A DNA stretch of 64,000 bases from Molanna angustata (taxonomy: Eukaryota; Arthropoda; Insecta; Trichoptera; Molannidae). The DNA lies in NCBI GenBank assembly GCA_963576475.1, contig OY754979.1:30025578-30089577 (forward strand). Direction: 5' to 3'. Below are positions 45,044-57,460 of the stretch, in pieces (position 1 is the first letter of the stretch; each line of letters begins with the position of its first letter). Both the position numbers and the translations under genes were made by a program. The notes beneath the pieces were generated by a model. The model worked only from the letters and a program-made list of their open reading frames with translations. It was not told where the DNA came from and made no database searches.

Positions 45044-46980
45044 AAATGTTCTACTCCGAATTCTGAGTAAATCCATGCATGGGAACATATATGCTGCGAG
45101 GCCTCTAGTTGGAGTTATTAGCATGCAAAAAGTCCACTACGCCATACAAAATGTTCCTTCGTACACGCATCTTGGCTTAATAATGTCTATTCATTCAGAG
45201 AATTGAATTCTCATGAACGAATCGACAGTTGGATAACTCCACGAAATGCAGTACCTATTTTGACGCATAAAACGAGATCATTAAAAGGAGTATGTAATCG
45301 ATAAAATAATGTGAACAATACAATAGAACACAAGATAAAGCAGGAAATTATTATAAGAATGAAAGTTACTGCCCCGAGTTTGCATTTAAAGGAATGTTAA
45401 GATATTTTCAAGAGTCAGGAAAAAGGCTAGCCATGTTCGATGGCTAAACATAATGTAAGTACCTACTATTTCAAGCCAATGCACGGCACAGAATCAAAAG
45501 AACTGCAAAATAACGATGAGTGCAAAAACGGTTTAAATCCAAGATCGTGATCGTCGTAAAATACAAAAACCGATTGAAAAAAAAAAACTATATTGCATAA
45601 TTGAAGGCATGTTCAAAAAACGCTGCTTCGCCCAGAACGAGACAATAAAGAAAAAAAAAACTAACAAAAGCACTTTAGATAATAAAACATGTGTCATAGA
45701 TTATTTTCAACAGTCTGCGCAAATTTATGTTGAGCCACAAAACAGAATAGAACTTCGTGATGCAGAATTGGGCCACAAGGCAAACGATATTTTACAATAT
45801 CCTGTTGCCATTTTGACTGACTAAATTTACGTTCATTTTAAAATTATTACTTTACCTACACATATAATGAATTAATAACAATTTTTTTCAGTATCTAATA
45901 ATATATGTCATTTCCTGTGCAAATTGAATAGTCTATGATTCAAAACACCAAGGATAATAAATATACAAGACTCGAATAAATAGTCCACAATGGTCACACG
46001 CCGTTAATTTAAGATCAATTTGTTGTGATTGCATCATCGCTCACTCAAATTATGTAACAGGTTGTGTTGAGATTACAATGGGGTGAGTTAATCACGTAAT
46101 TATCATCATTGTCTCGCAATGCCTATAATTCAAAAAGTTGACATTAGTGAACAGATCAAAGTATCCAAGGAGTTGATAAATTATTTTCGTACAACATAAG
46201 TAATGATAGTCTATTCAACTAGAGCAATTCTTGAGTACGAGTAAATTTATGGCGAAGTTACAAAAGCACAGAAGAAAAAAGTATGAAAATAGAACGAAGT
46301 AAAAGGCGAAAGCCAGATTTGACCCAGGCACTAAAAATATCTCATATCAGGTACTAAATTGAACAGTTAAATATCAGACTAAGCAAACAGTTCCAAGTAA
46401 TGAAAGATACTATAAAAATGGAAACATTTGGATGACTGATTTTGGGAGATTATTATTTGAAATATCATTGTTTGTAGGATGTGATCTAAGTACAATGCTC
46501 AAAGTTATTCTGCTATCTATTACAGATGCGTTGCAGAAACGGTAGATGAAGGTTTAACTTTTTAACCTCTACACGATGACAAATCTGTACGATAGATAAA
46601 TAGCACAAACGGTCTCTCTCTGTATGCAGAAATCCTAACGGTGTGTGACAAAGAAGAGATAAGTACTGCACATAATCTAAGGTTTTGTTGGTTTTCTAGA
46701 CAAATTATATATTCCGCGGAATGTGTACTGTGTGCAAACTGACCGGCGAATCGTGAGAAAAGAATTGTTGAATTCAGAACATGTGTGGAAAACGAGATGG
46801 ATTCCATATGTTAGTGGTTTAGAATTTCAGAAGAAATAATTTTGTTGAGTCGTGTGCAAGATAAAAAGAAACAGAAACAGCGATAAAAAAGTTGCAACTT
46901 CAACATCATGAAATTATAGTTAATGTAACTAACCATAATTTATAATTTGGCTTCCACTTGCATACTTTTGGCATCAGTTG
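45044..46980. other. no gene seen
   Basis: Upstream of the CH2 exon. A plus frame of 71 codons at 45609-45824 exists but has no family resemblance or splice context that I can see. No CH1 exon found. Confidence 0.45.
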
Positions 46981-46989
46981 TAGATAAAA

Positions 46990-47140
46990 AATGCCCAAAG
47001 GACAGTCAGGGGGACCTGGACTCTTTGGGCGTGGTCAATTGGAGACGAGGAGCCGCTGACAGATCAGAATGGCGATGACTTCTTTTGGAAGCCAGGTCCC
47101 ACCTTGGGATGTGGAGCTGATGATGATGATGATGTTGATA
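46990..47140 (+). pseudogene. RTE LINE 3'-end fragment with (GAT)n tail
   Basis: LGVVNWRRGAADRSEWR, stop, LLLEARSHLGMWS, stop, then gatgatgatgatgatg. Same family as 37060-37200. Confidence 0.7.
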
Positions 47141-47879
47141 AAAAATATTCAGTGTTGAATTGTTGTATTGTTTTTTTTTTAAGATTAGGGGTAAGATAAG
47201 CATATGCAGTATTTTTTAAAGGTAAAATTACTTATGGTAATGAAGTAGCTCCCCCACAAAGTAGATTAACTGAGATGTCCTTAAGGCTAGAGATTTTATC
47301 CAGAGCCAGTTGTTTAGTAACCACAAACAGTTAAGAAACACAAGCAGTACCTAATGTGTGAGTACAACAGAAATCCAAAGGTCGATTTGTTTTTTTTTTT
47401 GCTAGGAATTTTCAATTCCGAAAAAAGAAACGGACTGCTAATATATTACGAAACTATACACATAATTAAATGAATCACTTGTAACTATAATAAAACATAA
47501 AAGTGTATGTAAAATAACTGGACCTATAAAACAAAATAATTATTAAGACCTTGTATGTTCTCGGATCAAAGCCATTTCTAAAACATACCAAACCATTTCC
47601 TGATATCCTTCATATGTTGTGAAATATTTTATTTTGGACATACAGTATCGAAACGTTGCTTTTATTTTGTTTGGGTTTCCAGAGCATTGTGCATAAATGC
47701 ACTCCCAAGTTGGTTGTCAAGTATTATACCTTTACATTTTGAAATTAATTCCAGTACATCTATAGATGCTAACAAGATGGATTGAGAATAAACTGTTAAT
47801 GTTACCAGCGTGATATTTTAGTGTTGTCTGGTGTTCTCACGGGTAGTGGTGGTGGTGGAGACGTTAAGTTATCTTTCAC

Positions 47880-48135
47880 ACATACATACATACATACATA
47901 CCATCACGCCATGTCCCTCACGGGGTAGGCAGAGAGAACCGAACGCCACATTTTTCTATCTTGACACACATTCAACGCCTCATCAACATTCATACATCGT
48001 CTTATACATGTTCGTCTGTTGTTCATGCTTCTTACATTTCCATCTTTCAAAATATCGTTTACATGGTCGTGCCATCCTTTTCTTGGGCGCCCGCGACCTC
48101 TTATTCCGTTCCTGTCAGCTTTGTATATTTTCAAC
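47880..48135 (-). pseudogene. (TATG)n LINE, short 3' end, minus strand
   Basis: Minus frame: [74 protein letters not shown]. Tail is catacatacatacatacata on the plus strand. Truncated at about 48135. Confidence 0.88.
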
Positions 48136-48254
48136 GTCTCCGTTGAATACCAAATGTGTCCTGAAAATTAACAACGGACAAACATCCAGGGCCGCAAAAA
48201 CAATGGAATGGATTAAATCAGAAAAAATACACGTCACTTTTTTAAAGAATGAAT

Positions 48255-48515
48255 ATTAATTTATTTACGTACTTTATGTACAGCAAATGCACAAAGGTAG
48301 GTTTATTGCCATAAGGCAATCTCTTCCGAACAACCCGAGCAATGTGAAGTCTCAAAAGTTTATTAGATACAATAGTATTTAGTGCCAAAGAAAAAATCTG
48401 AATAGTGAATAACATATTCATCCTCTTTAATTCTATGAACTAGGCAAATGTTTGGGCTATATATAGGTGCACGTTATCGGTCAAGACAGGATTCGAACCC
48501 TATTATTACTAATCC
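48255..48515 (-). mobile_element. tRNA-derived SINE, decayed
   Basis: aggtttattgccataaggca with cttccgaacaacccgagcaa matches the body of the SINE at 9996; the B-box region is reduced to caggattcgaaccct near 48490. Confidence 0.55.
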
Positions 48516-51384
48516 TATCTCTTTGAAATATGATAGGATGAATTTATAGCAATGTATGTTTTATCGCGTACAAGTAAATCTATGACGAAACCATATGTAT
48601 ATTATTCAAGAAACAATAATATATTAAAATATACAACTTGCAAAAAACGAATTGATCAATAACTTTTTTAAGAGCCATCAAGAGGTAAACAATAAAAATA
48701 TCCAAACGCCAAAATCACGACCATAAATAAACATGTAAGTATAATATATATTTCACGATAGTAAAACAAAAATAAGAGGCCAACGATACGACCCTGGGGC
48801 ACACCAAAAGCCTGAGAAAGAACGTGAAATGTAACAAATAACAAAAACCAGTCCATTCAACTTGTGATGTCATAGTTGCTAATATAACGATTGGACTGTG
48901 CGGTGCAGACAATGCAAGAATTAAGATGTCTCGTGGAAGTTAGCAAACCACTTATCCAGCAGTTATGGACATCTACGGATTTAATTGAAACCGACAAAAA
49001 CAATACAAAAAACATCATCATTTGTATCAACTGAACAACGAAAACAAACCTAATTTGGAAATTAAGTTGTTCGTAAAAAGTTTGGAGAATTCGAACAAAA
49101 GCGAAAATTGAGACATTTGATATAACAGTGAGACCAAAAATGTTAATTGCACAATTAACTTCGTAAGTCTAGCAATTTGATTATTTGATATTTTAGAGTT
49201 ACACATCAACTAGACTTTTAATTGATTTGCGTGATTGCTTTAAGGACTTCAATTTTGCACTTTGTCAGATTTGGGCGATTCAATAAAAAAATTAGGAGTA
49301 AACAATTTTAAATTACTTTGATTTTGATAAAAAATAATAAATAAACAAATATTTGTTTCGCCGTATTAATGGCACATATCGGCGTCGATCTATAGAAGAC
49401 GATCATCAGAGAACTCTCACATTAATAAATATACAGCAAAACGGAAAAAAATCGAGTTTTTTACTATCTGAAATCAGATTAGGTTTCCGTATTGTAGAAG
49501 TTTATATTTTAATATACGTAAACATATTATATATTTAAATAATTGATGGCTAGTTGTTTAAAAATGACTCAAAGATGCAAAAGCTATCTATTGAGAAACA
49601 CCATAAACATCCATCATTCAATATTGTATTGTAGATACTGTTATTAAGAAGTGTTTAACATATCAGATATTGAATATTCATTAGATCATAATGTAATACA
49701 AAAGTGAATTGTACATTGTATAAACAGTAGCAAATCTATTGCATTCAATAACAAAATCCAATACACGTAAAGCGCAAGCAATTCGAAATGCAAAGTCTTG
49801 CTGCTGTGAAATCACACAAATAGTATTTGAAAAAAAAAATATACATACATATGTGGGCGTGAATCCGCCGTTGTGTGACGATCAGCAATTAAAAATGGCA
49901 TTATTATCGACATTAATTTCGCGTGAAATTACTCGACATGGTGAGATAAAAAGCAGAAATGCCCGCTGTAAGATGTTTCGCCCGTGGACAGACAAATCGA
50001 TCAATTCTGCAGGAACGAGAATTAGGAAATTTAAACCATGTATAAGATATTACGAAACGTACGTAATACGCAAGTCCATCATTTCATTTTCATGCACATT
50101 AAAAATATTTATTGATGTTAATACTCTTTCTAGTTGAAAATATTCATTATGAACATTGAAACATTGACTCAGAATGTCTTTAGCGCCCAGAAAATTTGTT
50201 ATATTCAAAACGCAACCGCAGGAAAAAATGGATACAGAGAGTGCAGATAGAGACAAATGGAGAAACTTGGAACAGACCCATCCAGCTGAGGAAAGATGGC
50301 TGAGGAGAAGAAAAGAAGTGAAGACAGCCTTACACAAAAGTGGACATAGTCTGAGTTCTATCTGAAGGATTGAAATTAGACAACTTGGAAGCTATAGAAT
50401 TAGATACAAATGATAATATCATAAATAATCAGGTCCTTCTAAATAATTCGGCATTTTCAATATGTCGTTTGAAATCTTCATTATTTGCCAAATACAATAG
50501 TCGAAAGTGAATAAAAAAAGGAGTATCTTTTCAGACGGTCAACCTAAATACAATGGAGTGACCGCTTCCAGATTATATGAACCTGCGACCTTTTAGTTTT
50601 ACTCAAATAGCCACGTCTCACTCTGGATACAGATAGGTACAGAATGTTAGCTAAGCTAAGACAACAAAATAAACAGACTTTGCGGTCTAATATAAATGTC
50701 TATGCAGTTGGGACTTCACGACGAGGCATAAAGAAACACAACATAGGTACATTCCATACTACTATTTATTCCGAGGCGAGCTATATGACAATATATACAT
50801 ACATCTGAATTATCTCTAGTTTTAAGTCTGCCTCTACTAGATAATACCGAGCTTGTCTTCAAATAATGAAAACTGTATTGTTAAAAGTTCCGTTCTAAAA
50901 AAACAATAACATTTATTATATTTTTCACTTAAATTATTAGATAAAATGGCAGCGTATCTGTCTTTTTTAAGAGAACATAATATCTTTGAACAAGTATATA
51001 GAGTTGTATCTGATATCTTGGACTTAGTCCAGCCGAGTGGACATAATTTTGGAAAACTGGTTACTGATTGGGTTGATTCGGAGAGGGAGAGAAGAGTCAG
51101 AGAGAGAATTGACGTTTGTTCTATTATGATTTTTCCACTCCGAAAGAGATTATTTTTTACGCCATCATACATCCTTATTACACATATCCCCACATTGTCC
51201 TCTTACACATGCAAACACACCCTCACCCTCATAAATACACTTGTTTTTTTGGTCCACTTGTTTAGTTATTTATTGTTCTTTATACATATTTTTATACTTT
51301 TTGTCAATTAAAATTTCATTATAAAATTTATATTTTTGTTATATTGAATTTATTGTACTCTATTACGGAAATAAATAAATAAAT
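48516..51384. other. no gene seen
   Basis: AT-rich. A plus frame of 132 codons (49739-50137) and a phrase ADRDKWRNLEQTHPAEERWL near 50240 are the only protein-like stretches; the latter faintly resembles an RTE end. I assign no gene. Confidence 0.4.
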
Positions 51385-51690
51385 TGCTGTGAGGCACCGG
51401 CTTAGAATAGTGCTTCCATTCTTTTAAATCATTGTTTTCGAGAGTCCCGTAAGAGCCGGGTAATCGAAAATACAACAGGCAACAATAACATCTCACATAG
51501 TTCAGCAATGAGGTTCACCACCCATTCTGAATGTAGTGCCTTTTTTGGTGAAACGAGACTGGTGTGTGGGTATACATAGATGTGTTGTTCTCCCTTTTAT
51601 AAGGCAATGCACACCCGGGCACCTTTCGCTGGTTACCCCACATTGTGGGATATGCCGTGATGGTATGAATGAATGAATAAATAAATAAAA
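51385..51690 (+). mobile_element. SINE-like repeat ending like the (TATG)n LINE
   Basis: About 300 bp: gaggcaccggcttagaatag, cacatagttcagcaatgagg, aaggcaatgcacacccgggc, ctggttaccccacattgtgg, then gccgtgatggtatgaatgaa and an (AATA)n tail. Another copy spans 60620-61130. Its last 18 or so bases match the 3' end of the LINE at 27970. Confidence 0.65.
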
Positions 51691-53917
51691 TACATATCGC
51701 ACTGTGAGTACTTGGAAATACTATTGGAGATATTGTATTACTAGTTTGGAGGTATTGGATCTATCAAAACTCTTGGGAGTAGGTACCTACCAAAACTCAC
51801 ACCGGTCATTTCTTCTCTTCGGCCCAGTTGAAGACTTCAGAAGCAACTTCCACTCACTTTCTGAAGATGACTGGATTACTGCCATCTCCAAACTAGTATG
51901 TACACAAACTTTTTTTTACATTCACAGTGCGATATATATTATCACAAAATAATCAAATAAAAGCAGCATATTATATACCAAATATTAATTAAACATGAAC
52001 TCAATAAAACTCGCCGCATTTTGGAGATTGCCTTACAAATCTAGACTGAAACACAACGATAAGCTGCGTCCCAATTGAAAAATAAACCCGGGACCAATAT
52101 CTCAGGTGTCAGATGTCGAAGGCCACTAATAATTTTCAAATACTGCACATATAGTTTTTAAATCAACACGAACAAAGCCATTAAACCTGCTCCTTAACTT
52201 CAAGAATTCCTTTGCTACTGTATAATTGTTAATCACATTAAAAAATATAAAACGGAAGTTGACGCACAACCATGAAACTAAATATCCATGTCACGGATGC
52301 GCGGATTCCCAGCCAAGATGACTTCCTATTAGCATCATTGTCTTATTCTGCTAATATTCAAATGAAGATGCCAAATATATATTTCGTTTTCCTTTAGATC
52401 TTCACCGAAGAGCAAGAGAATAGACTAATCCAGCAACTCAATATGGATACGAAGCACTGAACCATACGGGTCTTACTGTTAACAATATTTGACTATACGC
52501 TTACGAAATTTTTGGATGACAGAACTTGCTTAGAGTCAAGTTGCAAAAAGTAAGTAAGACCGTTAATGTAAATTATCAATGCGATTGAGAAATGTTTCTA
52601 ATAAAAAGAACCAAAATAATTGAAAATTGAAAATAAACGTTTATTTTATAGTGGAACAGTTAATTAGGTTATATTTACAAAATAAAACGAAAGACCAAAG
52701 ACATACTTAACTTCTCAAAGGACAATACTTAATGAAACCCCATAGCGAATCAATAAAACAATGTCCTAGGTAGATAGTAAAAACCTTCCTTTCTAACTGT
52801 GAAGTTAGGCTACTTAGGTAATGTAAAAACATACGATTATATTATATCATTTGTGTTTGAAACGTCAAGTCATAGACAAAGAAGTGTGACGATTCAATAT
52901 TTTTTTTTTTGACGATTCAATAACAAAATATGTGGACCTTGTTTTTTCCATAATTTTTTTATAAATCAAACGTAGTTAAAAGTCTACGATATTCGGATAT
53001 ATCACTTGACAATCGAGTTTAAATCAGGACTGGTTGTTTCAGAAATTAAACGCTCGTTATAACATTCATTACCAGCTTCGTTTTGTGGCGCTTCAAAAAC
53101 GCAACCAAGTCTGGTATACCCACTGCACACCAACGCTGATGTCATCGCTGGTAAAAGACCAACAAAACAAGCAGTCGCCCACGTGAAAGAGGCATTCCGC
53201 ACTGTCGATAAAAGAGAAGCATTGATAAAAACGATAAAAACACGATATCGAAGAAAAACACAACAACAAAGCTTGCTCAAACAAACTACGTATGTTGGAC
53301 ACAGCGGGGGCGAGTATAGAAGACATGACTGATATGGTTAACCTAGATTTTAAAGACGAAAATAAAAATTCTTTGAACCAATAATAATTTCTACAACATT
53401 TTTTAAAATCGAATATGGTCCAGTTGACCAAGGAAGGCTTTCATACATCTTGTCAATAACTCAAACCGCTTCATGAGTTTAAGTACAGAAGTTAAAACTA
53501 CTCCTTGATACGAGGGATGCTAAATAATACTTCCAATTTTATTTGTGACGGTTTCAAAAGTGTGTAAATAATAAATGGTGCTCAATTTCACGAAATCGAC
53601 AATAATTTAAATAGACAGCGACTCGCCAGTGTTGTAAATAAAATATGTGCAGGTCAACGTTTGCCTGGAATACCATCAAATAGATGGAATGATAGTAAAT
53701 GTTGAACATCTGCTAGCGAGGAATAAACTGATGGAAATGGACATTGAATCTAATACAAGAAGAAGGAAAAGAACAATTTAAAAATATCCTGATTTTAACG
53801 ATAGGTATTCAACATCATTAGATGATTTTTCTAAAGAAAAAATATCTGCAAAAGAATTGTAATTTATGTAATAAAACACACCTAAATTCAACTAGTCACA
53901 GCTCCTAGTTACAAGAA
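51691..53917. other. no gene seen
   Basis: AT-rich; plus frames near 53090-53290 (VAHVKEAFRTVDKREALIKT) look protein-like for some 60 codons but lie between stops and resemble nothing I know. Confidence 0.4.
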
Positions 53918-54879
53918 GTGTCGATCATTAAGTTATGGTTGGAATCGTTTAAAATAACTAATCAATCGTTTATTTTATGTAAGCTATTGTGGAATTCGTT
54001 CGATCGAGTATTGAATATACCAAACATATGGTCGCCTTTGCATGAATGGGTATCTTTCCAAGATTGTCGCCCACACGATATCGTTTCCTTGTACATGGAT
54101 GCAGCGTGGGAGCTGTCCAACATATTGGCATTGTAAGTTATCGACATTAGTTCTGCATTCAAATGTACCTACCGCCTTCGCGGCAGTACTTAAAGAACCT
54201 TTAACGGTTTTGTAGGGCGACAACGGATCGGCGACATTGACCAAAATACGTTCAGGAATTTAATTGTTGTGATGTAACAAGCAAAGATGGAAGGCCCTCC
54301 AGCCACTTTGTTTATTAATTCAATTGAGTATGGGAAACAGGACAGAATCCCGTTGATTTTATCCTTGTATATAGAAATGTTATATCAACAAAAATATATC
54401 TACGAATTTCAACAGGACCCTACTGAACCTGAATTTGAAAGTGAACCAAAAGCCAGATTTTTGTAAATTAGATGATTTTATTTTTAAACATACTGAATTA
54501 CACAAATATGTGAGACCTAAGGATACTGAATTAAGAAATATTTTTTACCACCAGCTTAATCTATGCTGCACTACAGAATGATATTTTTCGTGATATAATT
54601 GTCATATTACGGGTATTATAAATGTCATCACATCACCGCAGTTATTTTTTCAATTGACACAATACTTTTACTTTTTAACGATGACAATAGTCATCGTCAA
54701 TATATAATTGTCATTTCAATGAAAATCAAACACAAATAGACGTCCTTGTGCAAACATCAAGGTACGTAATGTTCCATTATACTAATTACAACACTATGAA
54801 AAACTATTAGCACATTTACATAGAAAAATAACATGTTGAATCTACGTATCGTATTTATAATCATCACATCTAGTATCAT

Positions 54880-54965
54880 AAAATAATCCATCATACATGC
54901 ACAAATACAACACCATCGTGTCTCTGATGGAGTAGGCAGATTGAACCAAACGCTATTCATCAATA
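54880..54965 (-). mobile_element. (TATG)n LINE tail fragment
   Basis: acaccatcgtgtctctgatg gagtaggcagattgaacc, the inverted 3' terminus of the family, diverged, without a clear tail. Confidence 0.5.
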
Positions 54966-55094
54966 TGCTAAGAGATATAAATTGCACAATGAATAAACAA
55001 TTCAATATTTTCAAATCATTAACATGGTTTTGACAAAACATCTTGATCTAATTTTTCTTTTCGTTCCAGCCTTAACATTACTTGATAATCATTC

Positions 55095-55210
55095 ATCCTC
55101 CATTCTTGTTTTATTTATTATTTATCACACCATTTACACATGCGTCATAAAAGATAGATAACTGCTGCCCAACTAGGTATACTTGTTCTACCGCTAGTAG
55201 TGTACATATT
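55095..55210. repeat. dispersed repeat, second copy of 14695-14830
   Basis: tatttatcacaccatttaca and ataactgctgcccaactagg then cttgttctaccgctag parallel the sequence at 14695-14830. Type unknown. Confidence 0.55.
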
Positions 55211-56104
55211 ACTGTAATATTTAACAGAAGAAAGATACATATAGGTTGTATTTACATTTTAATAAGTAACAAAAGCATATAAATTAAACTATTTCATACA
55301 TATTAGAAAGGTGATTAAAGTCATCATGATATCTTGTAATTGTTAATGTATTAATTGCACATATCAGATCATTAAAATAGTATCTATTGGGAATATACAC
55401 TGACAGACCTTGGATATGAAAGTGTGCGTATATTCTTTTGGTGATTTAGCGATTTGATATCTATGTGGAATACATTATGTGGTTCTTCATTATTGAATAC
55501 AAATATAACAAAAGTAACTAAATAATGAACATTTTAAATATATAGATCTTAAAATGATTACGAAGTCGTGAAGAGATAATAAATCTGTAAAAATGGAGAT
55601 GCTCTGTATTAAAACAAAAATCCTCGGTCATTTTTTCTTTTTGCCCCAAATGGACATAGGTACATATATGTGAATATACAATTGACATCGCACCTAATAA
55701 AAGTATAAATAAATACGATGGATTGTGTTAATTATTTAACGAATGGCATATAACAATCTTTAATGGAGAATTTTCACACATTTAGAATGACGTAAGACGT
55801 CCCATCTATGTAGAGACAACACTTGGCGCCTATACATCTTTATAAACACAATGAACACCCATCGCCAAATGACCTGCATAACTTTGGATATTTAATTCCT
55901 ATCCATATACGGAGGCATAACTTTGAACCGTGACAGACATGTTGTTGAGAAATAAATGGAAAAGTATCAATAAATTTAAGTCTTTGAGAAATGGTAAGCG
56001 ATCCAGCATCAGAAATGACGATATCAATAGTCAAATCCATTGCAATTTCTTGTACCATTACTAAGTGGCGAATTAGTTGTCAAACAACAAGTTCTAACAA
56101 ATTA

Positions 56105-56200
56105 TTGGTACCATACCTGAGAAGCAAGAATTATGTGAGAAATAAATTTTGATGATTTTTTCTGGGAATCGGACCCAGGACTCAAATAAATTACCTTATT
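56105..56200 (-). mobile_element. tRNA-derived SINE fragment, decayed
   Basis: gagaagcaagaattatgtga gaaataaattttgatg, tctgggaatcggacccagga; the B box is altered (GGTCCGATTCC). Body part of the SINE at 9996. Confidence 0.5.
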
Positions 56201-56879
56201 TTCGTAGTTACAAAGATATAGCTTTATTTACTAACGAAGGAATAAAGTTAAGATGTTTTCAGTTTAATGAATTGTACTAACTACTAACATTAAAAAATAA
56301 CATACCTAAAAGCACATAAAAAATGTCTACCAATCATTTAATTACTTGTAGAGATTGTTTATAAAATGCGAGCCATGTGCCTCACCCAATTACCAAAAAG
56401 CTCATATCGTGCAGGTAAAAAATGAAGATGTCGGTATGGGAGCTGAATCAGCACAGATTTTAGATAATAAGACATCAAAAGAACAATCAAAAATAATTGT
56501 GGAAGCACAACGTTATTTAGCCAATTAGCGTATATTCGGAACAGGTCAAATCAGCTGATTTTGATGCGTGTGAAATTTGAACGCTATCCGCAATACGTTT
56601 CAACGGTAAAACAAAAGAATATTTTGGTTTAATTATGGAACAACTGATCACAACTGTATACCAAATTCATTTACATTAGGTAGGTCAATTTTGGTCTTAC
56701 CCAAGGATCATTATCAGATACACGTTTTTTTAATTATAAGACTTTTGCCAACAATTAATATTAATAGAAAAAAAATCGATTTGATTTAATACTAGTGGCA
56801 AATGTACCAAATTCATATACACATAAAAGTTCAAATTCGGTCTTCTTTAAGGATTATAGTCGGGTCCAATATTAATATA

Positions 56880-57005
56880 ATAAGCACCCAATAACAAGTT
56901 GCCAAAAAAAAAACAATTAAAAACTTTGTCTCTACTGGGAATCGAACCCGGGACCTTTGGATCACTAGTCAGATACCTAATCAACTGAGCCACAAAGGCT
57001 AACAA
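56880..57005 (-). mobile_element. tRNA-derived SINE (second family)
   Basis: Minus strand: GCCTTTGTGGCTCAGTTGAT (A box), TAGGTATCTGACTAGTGATC (anticodon-arm region), CCCGGGTTCGATTCCCAGTA (B box), then an A/T-rich run and TTGGCAACTTGTTATTGG. A tRNA-like head but without a proper acceptor stem, so a SINE rather than a tRNA gene. Confidence 0.7.
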
Positions 57006-57175
57006 CTTCACTAGCAAGAAGATTTTTGATATAATATGCTTATATTGTTATAAAAAATATGTTTATTTGAATAAATACAAGTCGCAACTGTACTGAATTT
57101 ATTTATAAAAATTACGTTGAATTGGGTCTATCCAAGAATCATTGTCTGGTGGCCCACTTCAAAAAAATATAATAC

Positions 57176-57460
57176 TTATAAATAAAGATGAATTAAACAA
57201 ATGAGAAATAGTTCAAAAACAAGAAATAACATAAATTTTGGACATTTTTTAAATTGAAAACATCCTGCACTAATAATCGTGTAAACATCGTTCAAGGGCA
57301 GTTGACCTTTGAACAATCGAGTTGGCACCCTTTTCAGGAAGTCACCGTAACGACTGAGCGACCACAGCTGATATTGCCGGTGCCGCGAGCGTACGGACTC
57401 TGATAGATAACCCGATGCTACGTATTTAGACATGAGGGTCCGATGGCGTTTCATATTCAT
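57176..57460 (-). CDS. unassigned open frame; possible alternative first exon
   Basis: Minus-strand frame with ATG at 57460: MNMKRHRTLMSKYVASGYLS, ESVRSRHRQYQLWSLSRYGD, FLKRVPTRLFKGQLPLNDVY. The first 70 codons use far more G and C than the DNA around them and are rich in Arg, Ser and Tyr, then the frame turns AT-rich and hydrophobic. A phase-0 donor compatible with the CH2 exon exists only weakly (agg|gtgcca, gat|gtttac). Shot genes have several alternative N-termini, including one that carries CH2 without CH1, so a first exon here is possible. No homology recognised. Confidence 0.25.
   Translation of the reverse strand: MNMKRHRTLMSKYVASGYLSESVRSRHRQYQLWSLSRYGDFLKRVPTRLFKGQLPLNDVYTIISAGCFQFKKCPKFMLFLVFELFLICLIHLYL

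Noticed and set aside
45609..45824. 71-codon plus-strand ORF rich in Lys
   Set aside because: Begins in an A-rich run, has no recognisable domain, splice context or repeat partner.
53002..53431. Overlapping minus-strand ORFs upstream of CH2
   Set aside because: No similarity to CH1 or any domain; hydrophobic and Cys-rich in a way typical of antisense reading.
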